Origin: Leptospira biflexa serovar Patoc strain 'Patoc 1 (Paris)' | Lineage (GTDB): Bacteria > Spirochaetota > Leptospiria > Leptospirales > Leptospiraceae | Direction of reading: 5' to 3' | Length of the DNA stretch: 64,000 nt | NCBI RefSeq assembly: GCF_000017685.1 | Contig: NC_010843.1 | Coordinates: forward strand, 124,001 to 188,000 | Part shown: positions 42,045 to 52,215 of the stretch, piece after piece | How the letters are laid out: each line of letters begins with the position of its first letter | Position numbering within the stretch: the first letter of the stretch is position 1 | Program-made: the position numbers and the translations under genes | Notes under the pieces: model-generated | What the model was told of the DNA's origin: nothing | The model's database searches: none | The model's input: the letters and a program-made list of their open reading frames with translations, nothing else

Positions 42045-42854
42045 TCAAAACTTACGATGGTTGAGGCTTGGTAAGGTATTTCGGATCTCGGAAAGTTTTT
42101 CCATTTCCATGGTAGCAATCGCAAACCCTTCTTCGTGATCTAACTCTGCCAATATTTCCCCCCAAGGGGAAATGATGAGCGAATGGCCAAAGGTCTTTCG
42201 TTTTCCATGTGGGTCGTGGGTTCCTGTTTGGCCTGGTGCCAAAACATACATTAAATTTTCAATCGCCCTTGCCCGAAGGAGGACATGCCAGTGAGCCTCG
42301 CCTGTCGGAACCGTAAATGCCGCCGGCAAAAAACACAAATCAACCCCTTGTTTGGATAAGGCTCGAAAGAGTTCAGGGAAACGAAGGTCATAACAGATGG
42401 CAGAAGAAATCTTTCCATATTCGGTTTGGATGACTTCTGGGACTTTTTCCCCACTCTCTGTATGATTGGATTCTTTGTATGGGAATCCGTCCCCCACAAC
42501 AGCATCAAACAAATGGACTTTGTGGTAACGGAAGACCTCTTCTCCTTTGGGATTGATCATGACAGCGGTATTGAAAACCTTTCCTGAGGGAGCCTTTGTC
42601 GGGAAGCCTCCTCCTAAGAGGTAGATTCCAAGTTCACTTGCTGTTTCTTTTAAAAACAAAATGGTTTCGTCTTCGATTTGGCCAAGTAAACTTTGTTTTT
42701 CCGATTCACTTCCCATAAAGGAAAAATTTTCAGGTAACCCAATGACCTTGGCACCCGCACGCGCCGCCTCCTCCACAAATTGCCTACACTTGGTTAGGTT
42801 ATTTGAAACTCTTGCGGTACTTGTGACTTGCACAACGGCGGCTTTAAAATTCAT
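42045..42854 (-). CDS. Nitrilase-superfamily carbon-nitrogen hydrolase (Nit1/YbeM-like amidase)
   Basis: A protein of about 269 residues; a second ATG 6 bases upstream is also possible. The catalytic triad is visible: Glu in GLPENFSFMG, Lys in RYHKVHLFDA and Cys in SSAICYDLRFPEL. The ARAIENLMYVLAPGQTG segment and the GKRKTFGHSLIISPWGE block fit the Nit branch, whose members remove deaminated glutathione or act as omega-amidases. No Shine-Dalgarno is obvious. It is divergent from argB. Confidence 0.9.
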   Translation of the reverse strand: MNFKAAVVQVTSTARVSNNLTKCRQFVEEAARAGAKVIGLPENFSFMGSESEKQSLLGQIEDETILFLKETASELGIYLLGGGFPTKAPSGKVFNTAVMINPKGEEVFRYHKVHLFDAVVGDGFPYKESNHTESGEKVPEVIQTEYGKISSAICYDLRFPELFRALSKQGVDLCFLPAAFTVPTGEAHWHVLLRARAIENLMYVLAPGQTGTHDPHGKRKTFGHSLIISPWGEILAELDHEEGFAIATMEMEKLSEIRNTLPSLNHRKF

Positions 42855-42874
42855 TATCATAAATGAGGACTTTT

Positions 42875-43753
42875 ATGAACCACCAATCAGAAAAAATCAA
42901 TCATATCTTAGAGGCACTTCCTTATTTAATCAATTACTCAGGAAAAACCATCGTCATCAAATATGGTGGAGCGGCCATGGTGGAAGAAGAACTCAAGGCT
43001 TCATTTGCCGAAGACATCGTATTACTCAAATATTTAGGAATCAATCCAGTCGTGGTCCATGGTGGTGGACCAGAAATCAACTCTCTCATCAAATCTCTGA
43101 ACCTCAATACACAGTTCATCCGTGGCCACCGTGTGACGGATGAGGCCACAATGGAAGTGGTGGAGATGGTTCTCACGGGAAAAGTGAACAAACAAATTGT
43201 TTCCCTCATCCAAGAAAAAGGGGGAAAACCCGTTGGCCTTTCAGGAAAGGATGGTGGCCTTGCCATTGCTGAAAAATACTTAATGGAAGTGGAAGCTGAA
43301 GATGGCAAATCCCAAAAAATTGATTTGGGCCTTGTGGGAGAGATCACATCGGTTGATCCCAATATCATTCTCACCTTACAACGAGAAGGTTTTATCCCCA
43401 TCATCTCACCGGTTGCCATGTCAAAAGAAGGACAAACTCTCAATATCAATGCCGATACCATGGCAGGGGCCATTGCCCAAGCACTCCATGCAGACAAACT
43501 CATTTTACTCACTGACACTCCAGGGATCCTCATCGATGGCCAATTGGTTACGGGTCTCAAAAAAGTAGACATCCATGGTTATATAAAAACTGGACAGATC
43601 TCTGGAGGCATGATACCAAAAGTAGAGTGTTGTTTGGGAGCGATTGATTCTGGAGTCAAACGCGCTCACATCATCGATGGTCGAGTGCCCCATTCCGTCT
43701 TAATTGAAATTTTGACAAACCAAGGGATTGGCAGTTTGATTGAACAAGGATAG
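42875..43753 (+). CDS. argB: Acetylglutamate kinase
   Basis: A protein of 292 residues from the ATG at 42875, chosen because GAGGA lies 6 bases upstream. It phosphorylates N-acetylglutamate in arginine synthesis. Motifs are [10 protein letters not shown] (phosphate-binding loop), [30 protein letters not shown] and [11 protein letters not shown]. The N-terminal helix of arginine-sensitive forms seems present ([19 protein letters not shown]). The GAF-PP2C gene follows 6 bases later. Confidence 0.96.
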   Translation: MNHQSEKINHILEALPYLINYSGKTIVIKYGGAAMVEEELKASFAEDIVLLKYLGINPVVVHGGGPEINSLIKSLNLNTQFIRGHRVTDEATMEVVEMVLTGKVNKQIVSLIQEKGGKPVGLSGKDGGLAIAEKYLMEVEAEDGKSQKIDLGLVGEITSVDPNIILTLQREGFIPIISPVAMSKEGQTLNINADTMAGAIAQALHADKLILLTDTPGILIDGQLVTGLKKVDIHGYIKTGQISGGMIPKVECCLGAIDSGVKRAHIIDGRVPHSVLIEILTNQGIGSLIEQG

Positions 43754-43759
43754 ATTTGG

Positions 43760-45505
43760 ATGCCCACAAAATTACTCACTTTAAGTCTGATCTCTGACAT
43801 TACGAGTCGCATCAATTCCCAAGAAGACCTAAATACCCTTCTTAGTGAAATTATGGGGATCACTCGCGATGTGTTACAAACAGAGGGGTCTTCCTTATTA
43901 CTCTATGACAAAGAAAATGATCAGTTGGTTTTTAATACTACGAGTGGACTCAAAGAAGAATCTCTTGCTCACCTAACAGTACCAAGAGGGAAAGGGATCG
44001 CGGGTATGGTACTCGAAACTCTCAAACCTGAAATTGTGAATGATGCTGCCAATGACCCAAGGATCTTTAAGGCCATCGACCAAAAGGTTGGGTATGTGAC
44101 TCGGAACTTAATTTGTGTACCGATGGTGGCACAAGGGGAAGTGCAAGGTGTACTCGAAGCAGTCAATTCTCTCGACAACCGCGACTTCAACCAAACAGAC
44201 ATTAAAATATTACGTTATCTATCCAACTTGGCGGCCATTGCAGTCAAAAATCGACTACTCATCGACAATTTAAACCTTCGCGCCAACGAATTGAATTGCC
44301 TGTTCCAAATTTCACAAGCACTTGCCAATATCCAAAGTTCAGACGAATTTATGGACCTTGCTGTCAAAACCATCTCCGAAGTGCTACAAGTGGATCGGGT
44401 TTGTTTGAACTTTGAAAAAATTGAAAAACGAGGTCTACCCCGTTCGAAATCCAAAGGATTTTCCGATCAAATCCATGATGAGGATGTCGTGGCATTACTT
44501 TTCAATGACCGATCGGATTGGATGTATAAAGGATTTAAAATCATCACCGCAAGTTCTCCCCAAGGCATGCAACTCACACACAAAGGACTTTTCCAACACA
44601 GTATGATTTTATTCCCCATTCTAAAAAACAAAGAATGGTTAGGTTCTCTCGTAGTCTCCGACAAAACCTCTCGCACTCGTTTTGACGAGATGGACATCCG
44701 TATCCTTAGGACTCTCACAAACCAAGTCGGAGAAGCATACACTGCCTTACAAGTGAAGATCCAAAGTGAACGTTTGAAAAACATTGATCGTGACATGCAA
44801 GTCGCAGCCATGATCCAAAAACATTCACTTCCGATCATTCCGAAACAATACTCACTTTTGGAATTTGATACTTACTACCAAGCGTCCCGCGAGATCGGGG
44901 GTGACTTTTACGATATGGTGGTACATGGTAAAGATGAAGTATCTGTCATCATTGCCGATGTTTCGGGAAAAGGAACACCTGCCGCACTCTTTATGGAATT
45001 TTCCAAAACTGTTTTGCAACAAGAAGTTTCCAAAACCACATCCACAAGTGAAGCACTCTTCAATGCAAACGAGATCCTACAAGACAAATCGGGTTTCCTC
45101 ATGTTTGTCACGGCGATGCTTGTGCGAATCAACATGACAAAAAAAGAATTAACCTATTCATCTGCTGGTCACAATTTACAAATCATTTATCGTAAAAAAC
45201 ACCATAAGATCCAACATCTTTCTGGCAAAGGCCAACCCATGGGGATCGGGAAATGTGAGTTTTCCGAACACACTGTGAGTTATTTACCGGGTGATTTACT
45301 CGTACTGTATACGGATGGTGTCACAGAAGCGATGAATCTGAAAGAAGAACTCTTTTCAGAAGAACGGTTAGAGTCTGTGATTTTATCTCATATCAACGAC
45401 CCACCAGAAGTGATCCGACAAGCCATTCTACAAAAAGTAAGTGAATTTGTGGGAGAAGCAGAACCACATGATGACCTTTCTCTCTTTATCATCCGTCTAA
45501 ACTAA
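43760..45505 (+). CDS. GAF-domain PP2C (SpoIIE-type) phosphatase
   Basis: A 581-residue cytoplasmic protein. A GAF domain covers about 20-165 (TEGSSLLLYDKEND, then LICVPMVAQGEVQGVLEAVN). A second, less conserved GAF covers about 180-345. A coiled linker (ERLKNIDRDMQVAAMIQ) leads to a PP2C domain of about 360-580 with REIGGDFYDM, IIADVSGKGTPAALFM, LVLYTDGVTEAMN and PHDDLSLFII. It probably dephosphorylates a STAS antagonist after sensing a small ligand. It is co-transcribed behind argB and ahead of a coiled-coil gene. Confidence 0.9.
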   Translation: MPTKLLTLSLISDITSRINSQEDLNTLLSEIMGITRDVLQTEGSSLLLYDKENDQLVFNTTSGLKEESLAHLTVPRGKGIAGMVLETLKPEIVNDAANDPRIFKAIDQKVGYVTRNLICVPMVAQGEVQGVLEAVNSLDNRDFNQTDIKILRYLSNLAAIAVKNRLLIDNLNLRANELNCLFQISQALANIQSSDEFMDLAVKTISEVLQVDRVCLNFEKIEKRGLPRSKSKGFSDQIHDEDVVALLFNDRSDWMYKGFKIITASSPQGMQLTHKGLFQHSMILFPILKNKEWLGSLVVSDKTSRTRFDEMDIRILRTLTNQVGEAYTALQVKIQSERLKNIDRDMQVAAMIQKHSLPIIPKQYSLLEFDTYYQASREIGGDFYDMVVHGKDEVSVIIADVSGKGTPAALFMEFSKTVLQQEVSKTTSTSEALFNANEILQDKSGFLMFVTAMLVRINMTKKELTYSSAGHNLQIIYRKKHHKIQHLSGKGQPMGIGKCEFSEHTVSYLPGDLLVLYTDGVTEAMNLKEELFSEERLESVILSHINDPPEVIRQAILQKVSEFVGEAEPHDDLSLFIIRLN

Positions 45506-45520
45506 GGATAAGGAGATTTT

Positions 45521-46111
45521 ATGAAACGCATTCTATATGCAATGGCAGTGTTTTTGCGACTGGACAAACTGCACAAAGCGATGTTAGATGCTGTCATCGA
45601 AACACGAGTCAAAAACGCACTCCAAACATCTGACAAATTACGCAAAGAACAAGACAGGTTACGAGAAAAAGAATTCCGCAAACAATTGGAAGACCTGCAA
45701 AACAACCATAATAGTAGTTTTGAAAATTATAAATTGGAAACGGAAAATTTAATCCGTATCTTCAAAAACCAAATCCTGGTTGAAAAAAAAGAAGTTTTAA
45801 AAGAACGCGAAGTGGTGAAAGAAATGCAAAGGCAAGCCATGATCCGCGAAAACAGATTCCAACATTATATTTTACGATTCAAAGAGATCCTGTTTGTGAA
45901 TAAAAAGGTTGTGGAATCCATCCAAAGTTTGGTAAAAGTGGAATCCAACATCGAAGATCTGTTATACGAAATTGATAATTATGATGAAAGTAAATTCATC
46001 AAAAAACCAGAAATGATTTTGGATACGGAGTTCCTAAAAGAACTCCATAAAAAAGAGGAAGAGATCCGAGACAATATCCTCAAGTTCCAAAAAAAAGTAG
46101 AAAACAGCTGA
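45521..46111 (+). CDS. Coiled-coil protein of unknown function
   Basis: A 196-residue protein with a good AAGGAGA ribosome site before its ATG. It is almost wholly helical: REKEFRKQLEDLQNNHN, then a long Glu/Lys-rich heptad stretch (KKEVLKEREVVKEMQRQ) to the end. There is no signal peptide or membrane helix. The gene lies 15 bases after the GAF-PP2C gene and ends inside a terminator hairpin, so it is the last gene of the argB-PP2C operon. A partner or scaffold for the phosphatase is possible, but no homologue is recognised. Confidence 0.8.
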   Translation: MKRILYAMAVFLRLDKLHKAMLDAVIETRVKNALQTSDKLRKEQDRLREKEFRKQLEDLQNNHNSSFENYKLETENLIRIFKNQILVEKKEVLKEREVVKEMQRQAMIRENRFQHYILRFKEILFVNKKVVESIQSLVKVESNIEDLLYEIDNYDESKFIKKPEMILDTEFLKELHKKEEEIRDNILKFQKKVENS

Positions 46112-46131
46112 TCTGTGAAAGATCAGCTGTT
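46103..46131. terminator. Bidirectional terminator
   Basis: AACAGCTGATCT, a five-base loop and AGATCAGCTGTT form a perfect 12-bp stem that includes the stop of the coiled-coil gene. It lies 8 bases from the convergent cusA stop. Confidence 0.8.
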
Positions 46132-46138
46132 CCATCTG

Positions 46139-49100
46139 TTAATGGGTAAAATTTTCTATTTTGCTTCTATCTCCGATTGCAAGTTCCTTTTGTTTCCATA
46201 GGAAATAAATCGCAGGGTAAACCACAAGTTCCAAAGCAAAACTTGTCACAAGTCCCCCCACCATTGGAGCGGCAATCCGTTTCATTAAATCAGAACCAGA
46301 TCCTGTAGCCCACATAATGGGCAAAAGTCCAATGAAACCAGATAAAACAGTCATCATTTTAGGACGGATTCTGTGAACAGCCCCATCAACTATGGCCAAT
46401 TTAAGATCTAATACATTCATCTTATGATTTTTGGATCTTTCTTTTTCATAGGAAAGATCGAGATACATCAGCATAAAGACTCCCGTTTCTGCATCTAAGC
46501 CGAGTAGTGCAATGATCCCCACCCAAACTGCAACTGAGATTTGATAATCCAAGAGATACAAAAACCAAAAAGCTCCAATCATCGAGAATGGAACGGCTGT
46601 TAATACGATTGCAGTTTTTACAACAGACTTGGTATTGATGTACAATAAAAAGAAAATCAAGACAAGTGTAATGGGAACCACTATCATCATTCGGTTACGT
46701 ACACGAATGATATTCTCGTATTGCCCACTCCATTCCAAAAATACAGATTTTGGGAGTTGGACTTCTGTATCGACAATGGTTTTCATCCGATCCACAAATC
46801 CAAGTAAGTCGGATTCAGTGGTATCAACGTACACATACCCTGTCAAAAATCCGTTTTCATCTCGAATCATGGTAGGTCCAATATTGTAATCTAGAGTCGC
46901 AAGAAAACTCAATGGAATATGCCCTCCATTTTGAATAGGGATGAGCACTTTTGAAATCATCTCTAAACTATCTCTATATTCTCTAGGATACCGAATTTGA
47001 ATCGAATACCTTTCCCTTTTTTCGATGGTAGTTGATATGGTTTCTCCACCTAATGCGGATAATATTGTCTTTTGGATAGCTTCCACAGTGAGTCCGTATT
47101 TGGCAGCAAGTTCCCTTCTTATCTTGATATCAATGTAATAACCACCAGATGTCCTTTCTGCAAAAATGGAACGTACTCCTTTTTGATTTTTTAATACCGA
47201 TTCAATATGAATCCCAACTTCTTGGATTTGTTCCAAATTTTCCCCTTGGACTTTGATCCCAATAGGAGTTCTGATCCCAGTAGACAACATATCGATTCTT
47301 GCGCGGATGGGTTGAGTCCAGGCGTTTGAAAATCCTGGAATATCCAACTTCTCATTCATTTCTTTGACTAGGTCTTCTTTAGTGAGGCCAGGCCTCCATT
47401 CTGATTCTGGTTTTAATAAAATCACAATTTCAAACATGGAAATTGGAGAAGGATCGGTAGAGGTATCTGCCCGCCCTGCTTTCCCATACACAGAGGAGAC
47501 TTCTGGAATTTTCGCTAAGGTTTGGTCCATCAGTTTTAGGACTCTTTCTGCTTCTCCAATGCTAATACCTGGAAGAGTGGTTGGCATATAAAGAATGGAT
47601 CCTTCATTGAGGGGAGGTAAAAATTCGGTCCCCAATCGAAAGTAGACTGGGATGGTGGCTATAAACAACAGAACAGCCGTTAGAATCGTTATCTTTGGAT
47701 GCACTAACACTTTTTTCACAATCGGTTCATAAAAGGCATACAATCGTTTGCTAATGGGATGGTTTTTCTCCGAATAGTATTTCCCAACAAAGATATGTGT
47801 GAAAAGTTTATTGAGTATAGGTGTGAATTTTGTAAATGGATCCATTTTTGTGAATAACATACGAAACGCAGGATCCACGGTGATGGCAAGGATGGCGGCA
47901 ATTGCCATCGTTACGTTTTTGGAAATTGCCAGTGGACGAAAGAGCCGTCCTTCTTGGTCCACCAAAGTAAAGATGGGAAAAAAAGCCACGGCAATGATGA
48001 GGAGTGAAAAAAAGACAGATGGTCCCACTTCGAGTAATGCTTCCAATCGAATCGCATGGAAATCACCAATCCTACCGCTTGCCTCCCACTCTTCTAATTT
48101 TTTATAAGCATTTTCCACTTCTACAATGGCACCATCGACAAGCACACCTATGGACAAGGCAATCCCTGCCAGTGACATCAAATTGGAACCAATGTCTGCC
48201 AAGTACATTGGCAAAAACGAAAGTAGAACTGCAATGGGAATGGTTAAAATGGGGACAATGGCAGATGGAATATGCCATAAAAAAATCAGGATAATGATTG
48301 ATACGACAATGATCTCCTCCGTTAATTTTTCTTTTAACAACTGAATCGTTTCTTTAATGAGCACCGAACGGTCGTAAACTGGTATGATCTTTAATCCTTT
48401 TGGTAATGAAACTTCGATGGATTTGATTTTCTCTTGGATGGACTCAATCACCTTCAGAGCATTTTCACCATGCCGCATGATGATAATCCCTGAGACCTTA
48501 TCACCTTCGCCGTTCCAATCACCAACACCCCGACGGAGGTCTGGCCCATCCACAATCTTTGCCACTTGGGACAAATAAATAGGGGTTCCAGAAGGACTTG
48601 CCCCTAAAGAAATTTGTTCGATATCTTCCTTGGACTGTACATAACCTCGCACCCGGATCATGTACTCTGCCCCTCCAATTTCGAGTAACCTAGCCCCTAC
48701 ATCATCATTCGATTTGCGAACCGTATCAATGACTCTGTCCATATCGATTCCAAAGATCTGTAACTTTAAAGGATCAATTTGGATTTGGTATTGTTTTTTA
48801 AAACCACCAACCGTTGCAACTTCTGCAACACCAGGAACAGAATTGAATAGATACTTCAACTTAAAATCTTGATAAGACCGAATCTCCGCCAAATCCATTT
48901 GGTTTGTTTCATCGACCAAAACATATTGGTACACCCAACCAACACCTGTTGCATCGGGGCCAAGACTTAAATTCACTCCCGTTGGTAAATTGTTTTGTAA
49001 CTGGGAAATGTATTCATTGACCCTCGAACGAGCCCAATACAAATCCGTGCCATCTTCGAAGATAACATACACAAACGAATATCCGAAATCAGAGAAACCT

Positions 49101-49345
49101 CGGATTCCTTTTACCTTTGGAGCACCGAGTAACGATCTGACAATGGGATAAGTAACTTGGTCTTCAATGATATCGGGACTCCTGTCCCACTTGGAATAAA
49201 TGATCACTTGTGTGTCGGACATATCTGGCAGAGCATCAAGAGAAATGTTTTTCATCGCAAATATTGATAAAAACACAAGAAAAAGGGTGATGGTAATGAC
49301 CAAATATCGGTTGTTTGCTGAAAATTTAATGATTGTGTTGATCAT
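46139..49345 (-). CDS. cusA: Heavy-metal RND efflux pump, CusA type
   Basis: A protein of 1068 residues from the ATG at 49345, which has GGTGGAG upstream. It has twelve membrane helices with two large periplasmic loops, and the HME-RND pattern throughout. The RIDMLSTGIRTPIGIKVQG segment carries the Met typical of copper/silver exporters (CusA). GVLVDGAIVEVENAYKKLE and the later ALLGLDAETGVFMLMYLDL carry the proton-relay acids. It is the inner-membrane pump of the tripartite system encoded upstream (adaptor, outer-membrane channel). Monovalent copper or silver is the likely substrate. Confidence 0.9.
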   Translation of the reverse strand: MINTIIKFSANNRYLVITITLFLVFLSIFAMKNISLDALPDMSDTQVIIYSKWDRSPDIIEDQVTYPIVRSLLGAPKVKGIRGFSDFGYSFVYVIFEDGTDLYWARSRVNEYISQLQNNLPTGVNLSLGPDATGVGWVYQYVLVDETNQMDLAEIRSYQDFKLKYLFNSVPGVAEVATVGGFKKQYQIQIDPLKLQIFGIDMDRVIDTVRKSNDDVGARLLEIGGAEYMIRVRGYVQSKEDIEQISLGASPSGTPIYLSQVAKIVDGPDLRRGVGDWNGEGDKVSGIIIMRHGENALKVIESIQEKIKSIEVSLPKGLKIIPVYDRSVLIKETIQLLKEKLTEEIIVVSIIILIFLWHIPSAIVPILTIPIAVLLSFLPMYLADIGSNLMSLAGIALSIGVLVDGAIVEVENAYKKLEEWEASGRIGDFHAIRLEALLEVGPSVFFSLLIIAVAFFPIFTLVDQEGRLFRPLAISKNVTMAIAAILAITVDPAFRMLFTKMDPFTKFTPILNKLFTHIFVGKYYSEKNHPISKRLYAFYEPIVKKVLVHPKITILTAVLLFIATIPVYFRLGTEFLPPLNEGSILYMPTTLPGISIGEAERVLKLMDQTLAKIPEVSSVYGKAGRADTSTDPSPISMFEIVILLKPESEWRPGLTKEDLVKEMNEKLDIPGFSNAWTQPIRARIDMLSTGIRTPIGIKVQGENLEQIQEVGIHIESVLKNQKGVRSIFAERTSGGYYIDIKIRRELAAKYGLTVEAIQKTILSALGGETISTTIEKRERYSIQIRYPREYRDSLEMISKVLIPIQNGGHIPLSFLATLDYNIGPTMIRDENGFLTGYVYVDTTESDLLGFVDRMKTIVDTEVQLPKSVFLEWSGQYENIIRVRNRMMIVVPITLVLIFFLLYINTKSVVKTAIVLTAVPFSMIGAFWFLYLLDYQISVAVWVGIIALLGLDAETGVFMLMYLDLSYEKERSKNHKMNVLDLKLAIVDGAVHRIRPKMMTVLSGFIGLLPIMWATGSGSDLMKRIAAPMVGGLVTSFALELVVYPAIYFLWKQKELAIGDRSKIENFTH

Positions 49346-50345
49346 TGTTTTCTCCACCTAACTTTAGTTTTGATTCGGAATCCAAAAGAAAACTTGCTTT
49401 GGAAACAATTTCATCATTTTCTTCGAGTCCTTCGATGACTTCTACCCATTCCGATGAAGTAAAACCAGTTTTGATTTTTTTGGGGACAAATTGATTTAGT
49501 CCAGCTTTACGATAAACTAAATCAGATTTTCCTGTCGGTAAAATGGATTCTTTTGGAATACGTAATACATTCAATTTTTGGATTTCATACGCACCTTGGA
49601 CATACATCTGAGGTTTGAAAATATTTGTTGTATCGATTACTTCACACCAAACAGCAAGTGTACGAGTTTCTTCACTGATTAGATTCCCTATGGCTACGAT
49701 TCTTGCAGACATCGGGAGACTTGGATCTGAAGTATTGGTCAGTTCAATTTTTTTCCCCACTTTCAGATAAGAACTGTCATTTTCGTACACCTGAAATACA
49801 AGTAAGGAAAATTTTCCTGACTTACCTGTTAAAAACAAATCCGTATTCTTAGAAAGGACATAGTTTACTTGTGAATCACTTAATCCTAATTTGGCGAATT
49901 TCAACCTAATTCCTTTTTTTAAATCTTTGCCCCACTCTCCATCACTTGGAATCGATTTATACTCATTCACTGTTGCAAAAATTTCAGGATCATAAGCGAC
50001 TTGACCGCTAAGATTGATGGATTTACGAATTTCTCCTTTTGCCACGATGACCGTATCTAAATTCAAAATTGATTGTTTGTTCTCAGATAAATTTAATCCT
50101 GATCCGAGGTTCGTTTTTTTCTCATCCTCATTTGCCTTATGAATGGCATGATTAGATCCATCAGAGTCTTCTTCTTTTTTGACAAGTTGCATGCCACAAA
50201 TCGGACATTCTCCTGGATGGTCCATTTCAATCTGCGGGTGCATCGGACATGTGTACACCTCTTTATGGTTATGTGATGTTTCTCCACATGAAACCATAAA
50301 GAGTGCAAAAATCAAACTGACGAGTATTAACGTTTTAGTCTTCAT
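49326..50345 (-). CDS. cusB: RND efflux periplasmic adaptor with N-terminal heavy-metal binding domain
   Basis: A 339-residue membrane-fusion protein. The signal peptide ends in FALFMVSC, a lipobox Cys near residue 20. Just after it comes a compact metal-binding module, YTCPMHPQIEMDHPGECPICGM, with paired Cys, Met and His. The adaptor body has the beta-barrel and hairpin regions typical of CusB, with a C-terminal membrane-proximal domain ending QHNH. It overlaps the cusA start by 20 bases and has an AGGAGG site 6 bases before its ATG. Confidence 0.88.
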   Translation of the reverse strand: MKTKTLILVSLIFALFMVSCGETSHNHKEVYTCPMHPQIEMDHPGECPICGMQLVKKEEDSDGSNHAIHKANEDEKKTNLGSGLNLSENKQSILNLDTVIVAKGEIRKSINLSGQVAYDPEIFATVNEYKSIPSDGEWGKDLKKGIRLKFAKLGLSDSQVNYVLSKNTDLFLTGKSGKFSLLVFQVYENDSSYLKVGKKIELTNTSDPSLPMSARIVAIGNLISEETRTLAVWCEVIDTTNIFKPQMYVQGAYEIQKLNVLRIPKESILPTGKSDLVYRKAGLNQFVPKKIKTGFTSSEWVEVIEGLEENDEIVSKASFLLDSESKLKLGGENNDQHNH

Positions 50346-51693
50346 ATTTTCCTCCTTCTGGAAGTAAGTGATTGGTAAGTTGTAATAATTTTAAAACCGA
50401 AGCCCATCTTCGGAATTGGATTTGGTGCAATTGAGATTGTAATTCCAATGTTTCAACAATGAGATCGTAACTTTCACCGAGTGCAGATTCTCCTTTCGAA
50501 TAGGAAGAAAGAGATGTTTTGACATTCTTTTGTAAGGTTGGTAGAAGACTACTTTGGAAGTTCTTTAATCGTTCCAAATTCCCTCGCCAAGATTCAATGG
50601 TAGCTTGGTATTCGGATTGGATTCGTTTTCTTTCTTTTTCTTTTTCCTTTTGTAACCTAGTGATTTTTAAGGCATTGGATTGGTTTAAATCATCTACTTT
50701 CGACAGAGACCAAACGGGCAAACGAACCGTAACACCAGCACTCCAAAGGTCCCCCGCATACTCTGGATTGTCCATGATGGCGACATTGAGTGGGCCACTA
50801 TCCAATAAGAAAGGTTTTCGTCGCCTTTCCATATAACTGATAAAAACCTCAAAGTCTGGGAAATGTAGGATTTCATCCTTTTTGGATTCCTGGATTGCCT
50901 TTACCTGGTTTGCTTCCGCATATTGAATGATCGGAATTTGCGAAATTGTCAATTGAGTTAACTCTTGTTCGATGAATTTCTCTTTATTAGATAGATACTC
51001 TATGATTTCCTCTTCCTTTATTGGATTAGTATCAATGTGGTTTCCATAAAATTCTAACGATTGTTTCAGCTCTTTTAAAACAATGTTTCTTTCAATGATT
51101 TTATCTTTGATCTTCTCAATTGCATTATTTGTCTTTAAAACATTGGAAAGCTTAAACTGATTTGTTATGTATTGGCTAGATTCCAGTTTTACTTTTGTGC
51201 GCAATTGTTTTTGTAAATTTTCTAAATCAAACAATTCTCTCTCAATCGCTGCGATAGAAAGAACAAGCTCAAAATAAGATTTCAGAAACTCATTTTGGAT
51301 CCAAACGCCACTCCAATAATCTAATTCAGATTCAGATAACAAAATTCGTTTTTCTAAATCCAATTTCCCCGGGAAAGGTATTTCCTGCGAAATGGAATAT
51401 TCTTTACCTGTCATACCGGGTGTATCAGGCCTTGCTCGATCCGTATTCAAACCAGAACGATAAGGATAGGACCTGTAAGAAAATCCAATTTTAGGATCTG
51501 GATAAACATCAGCATGTTTCGATCTAAATTCTTTTTCTTTAGCTTCTAAAAACTTAAGTGAAACTTCTGGATGTGTTTTTAAAATTTCATTAATTTTTCC
51601 CTCAATGTTCTTTTTGCCTTCTCCGAAAATTGATCCGGAAAAACAATAAATAATAATTGTATATAATAATATATGAATGTTATGAATTCTCAT
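50335..51693 (-). CDS. TolC-family outer-membrane efflux protein
   Basis: A 452-residue protein with an N-terminal signal peptide (IHILLYTIIIYCFSGSIFG) and the two long helical hairpins of outer-membrane efflux channels. The early part has TLHPEVSLKFLEAKEKEF-like and PDPKIGFSYRS segments. A second repeat near 330 (WSAGVTVRLPVWSLSKVDDLNQS) marks the duplicated half. It would complete the CusCBA-type complex. Its end overlaps the adaptor start by 11 bases. Upstream lies the small exported Cys/His protein. Confidence 0.85.
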   Translation of the reverse strand: MRIHNIHILLYTIIIYCFSGSIFGEGKKNIEGKINEILKTHPEVSLKFLEAKEKEFRSKHADVYPDPKIGFSYRSYPYRSGLNTDRARPDTPGMTGKEYSISQEIPFPGKLDLEKRILLSESELDYWSGVWIQNEFLKSYFELVLSIAAIERELFDLENLQKQLRTKVKLESSQYITNQFKLSNVLKTNNAIEKIKDKIIERNIVLKELKQSLEFYGNHIDTNPIKEEEIIEYLSNKEKFIEQELTQLTISQIPIIQYAEANQVKAIQESKKDEILHFPDFEVFISYMERRRKPFLLDSGPLNVAIMDNPEYAGDLWSAGVTVRLPVWSLSKVDDLNQSNALKITRLQKEKEKERKRIQSEYQATIESWRGNLERLKNFQSSLLPTLQKNVKTSLSSYSKGESALGESYDLIVETLELQSQLHQIQFRRWASVLKLLQLTNHLLPEGGKYED

Positions 51694-51729
51694 AAAAATC
51701 TCCTATTTTTGATATAAAAAAAGGTATTT

Positions 51730-52158
51730 TTAAATGAGGAGTTTGATTGTTTTTTGGTGGATTTGAGTGTGACTTTGTAAAACGAAAGATAGGTGATGGT
51801 TTGTTTGGAACACAAATGAATCAGAATTGAGGTCCAGTGTAGGCACCAAAACTATGAATGCTTGGCTCAAACGAAGGAGGTTCACAAACTCCAATTGATT
51901 GGATGAATCTTCAGCTTTAGATACTTCTAAACATTGACAAACATCCGATTGAGTTTCTGGCTTTCCTTCCTCGGAAGTTTGATGGCAGGGGAAAACAACT
52001 GGATCTGTGACACTTTGGCTTACGACCTTGTCCAAAAAGATACTTTTTGGACAATTGACTATTCCTGTAGCACAAATGAAAACGAAGGCAAAGGCGAGGA
52101 GTAAAACGATACTAATCGTTTTCTTAGCCCTTCTGTTATATATTCCCTTACGTTTCAT
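51730..52158 (-). CDS. Small exported Cys/His protein heading the RND operon
   Basis: A protein of about 142 residues from the ATG at 52158; longer starts add basic residues with no signal. A basic N terminus and one hydrophobic helix (ISIVLLLAFAFVFICATGIV) target it to the membrane or periplasm. The following region has CPKS, PCHQTSE and DVCQCLE, enough Cys and His to bind metal, and the C terminus has clustered His (TNHHLSFVLQSHTQIHQ). The family is unrecognised. As first gene of the metal efflux operon it may be a periplasmic metal chaperone or sensor; this is inference. Confidence 0.6.
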   Translation of the reverse strand: MKRKGIYNRRAKKTISIVLLLAFAFVFICATGIVNCPKSIFLDKVVSQSVTDPVVFPCHQTSEEGKPETQSDVCQCLEVSKAEDSSNQLEFVNLLRLSQAFIVLVPTLDLNSDSFVFQTNHHLSFVLQSHTQIHQKTIKLLI

Positions 52159-52215
52159 TCTAAGTTTTAGACCAAATCTCATCCTGAATGGACTACAAAA
52201 AAAAGTCAATACGAT

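Noticed and set aside
42934..43572. 212-residue frame antisense to argB
   Set aside because: argB is conserved throughout on the other strand; the antisense sequence has no recognisable motif.
52159..52215. MerR-type promoter with long spacer before the efflux operon
   Set aside because: TTGACT is present but no convincing -10 element follows at 17-20 bases, so I did not annotate a promoter.
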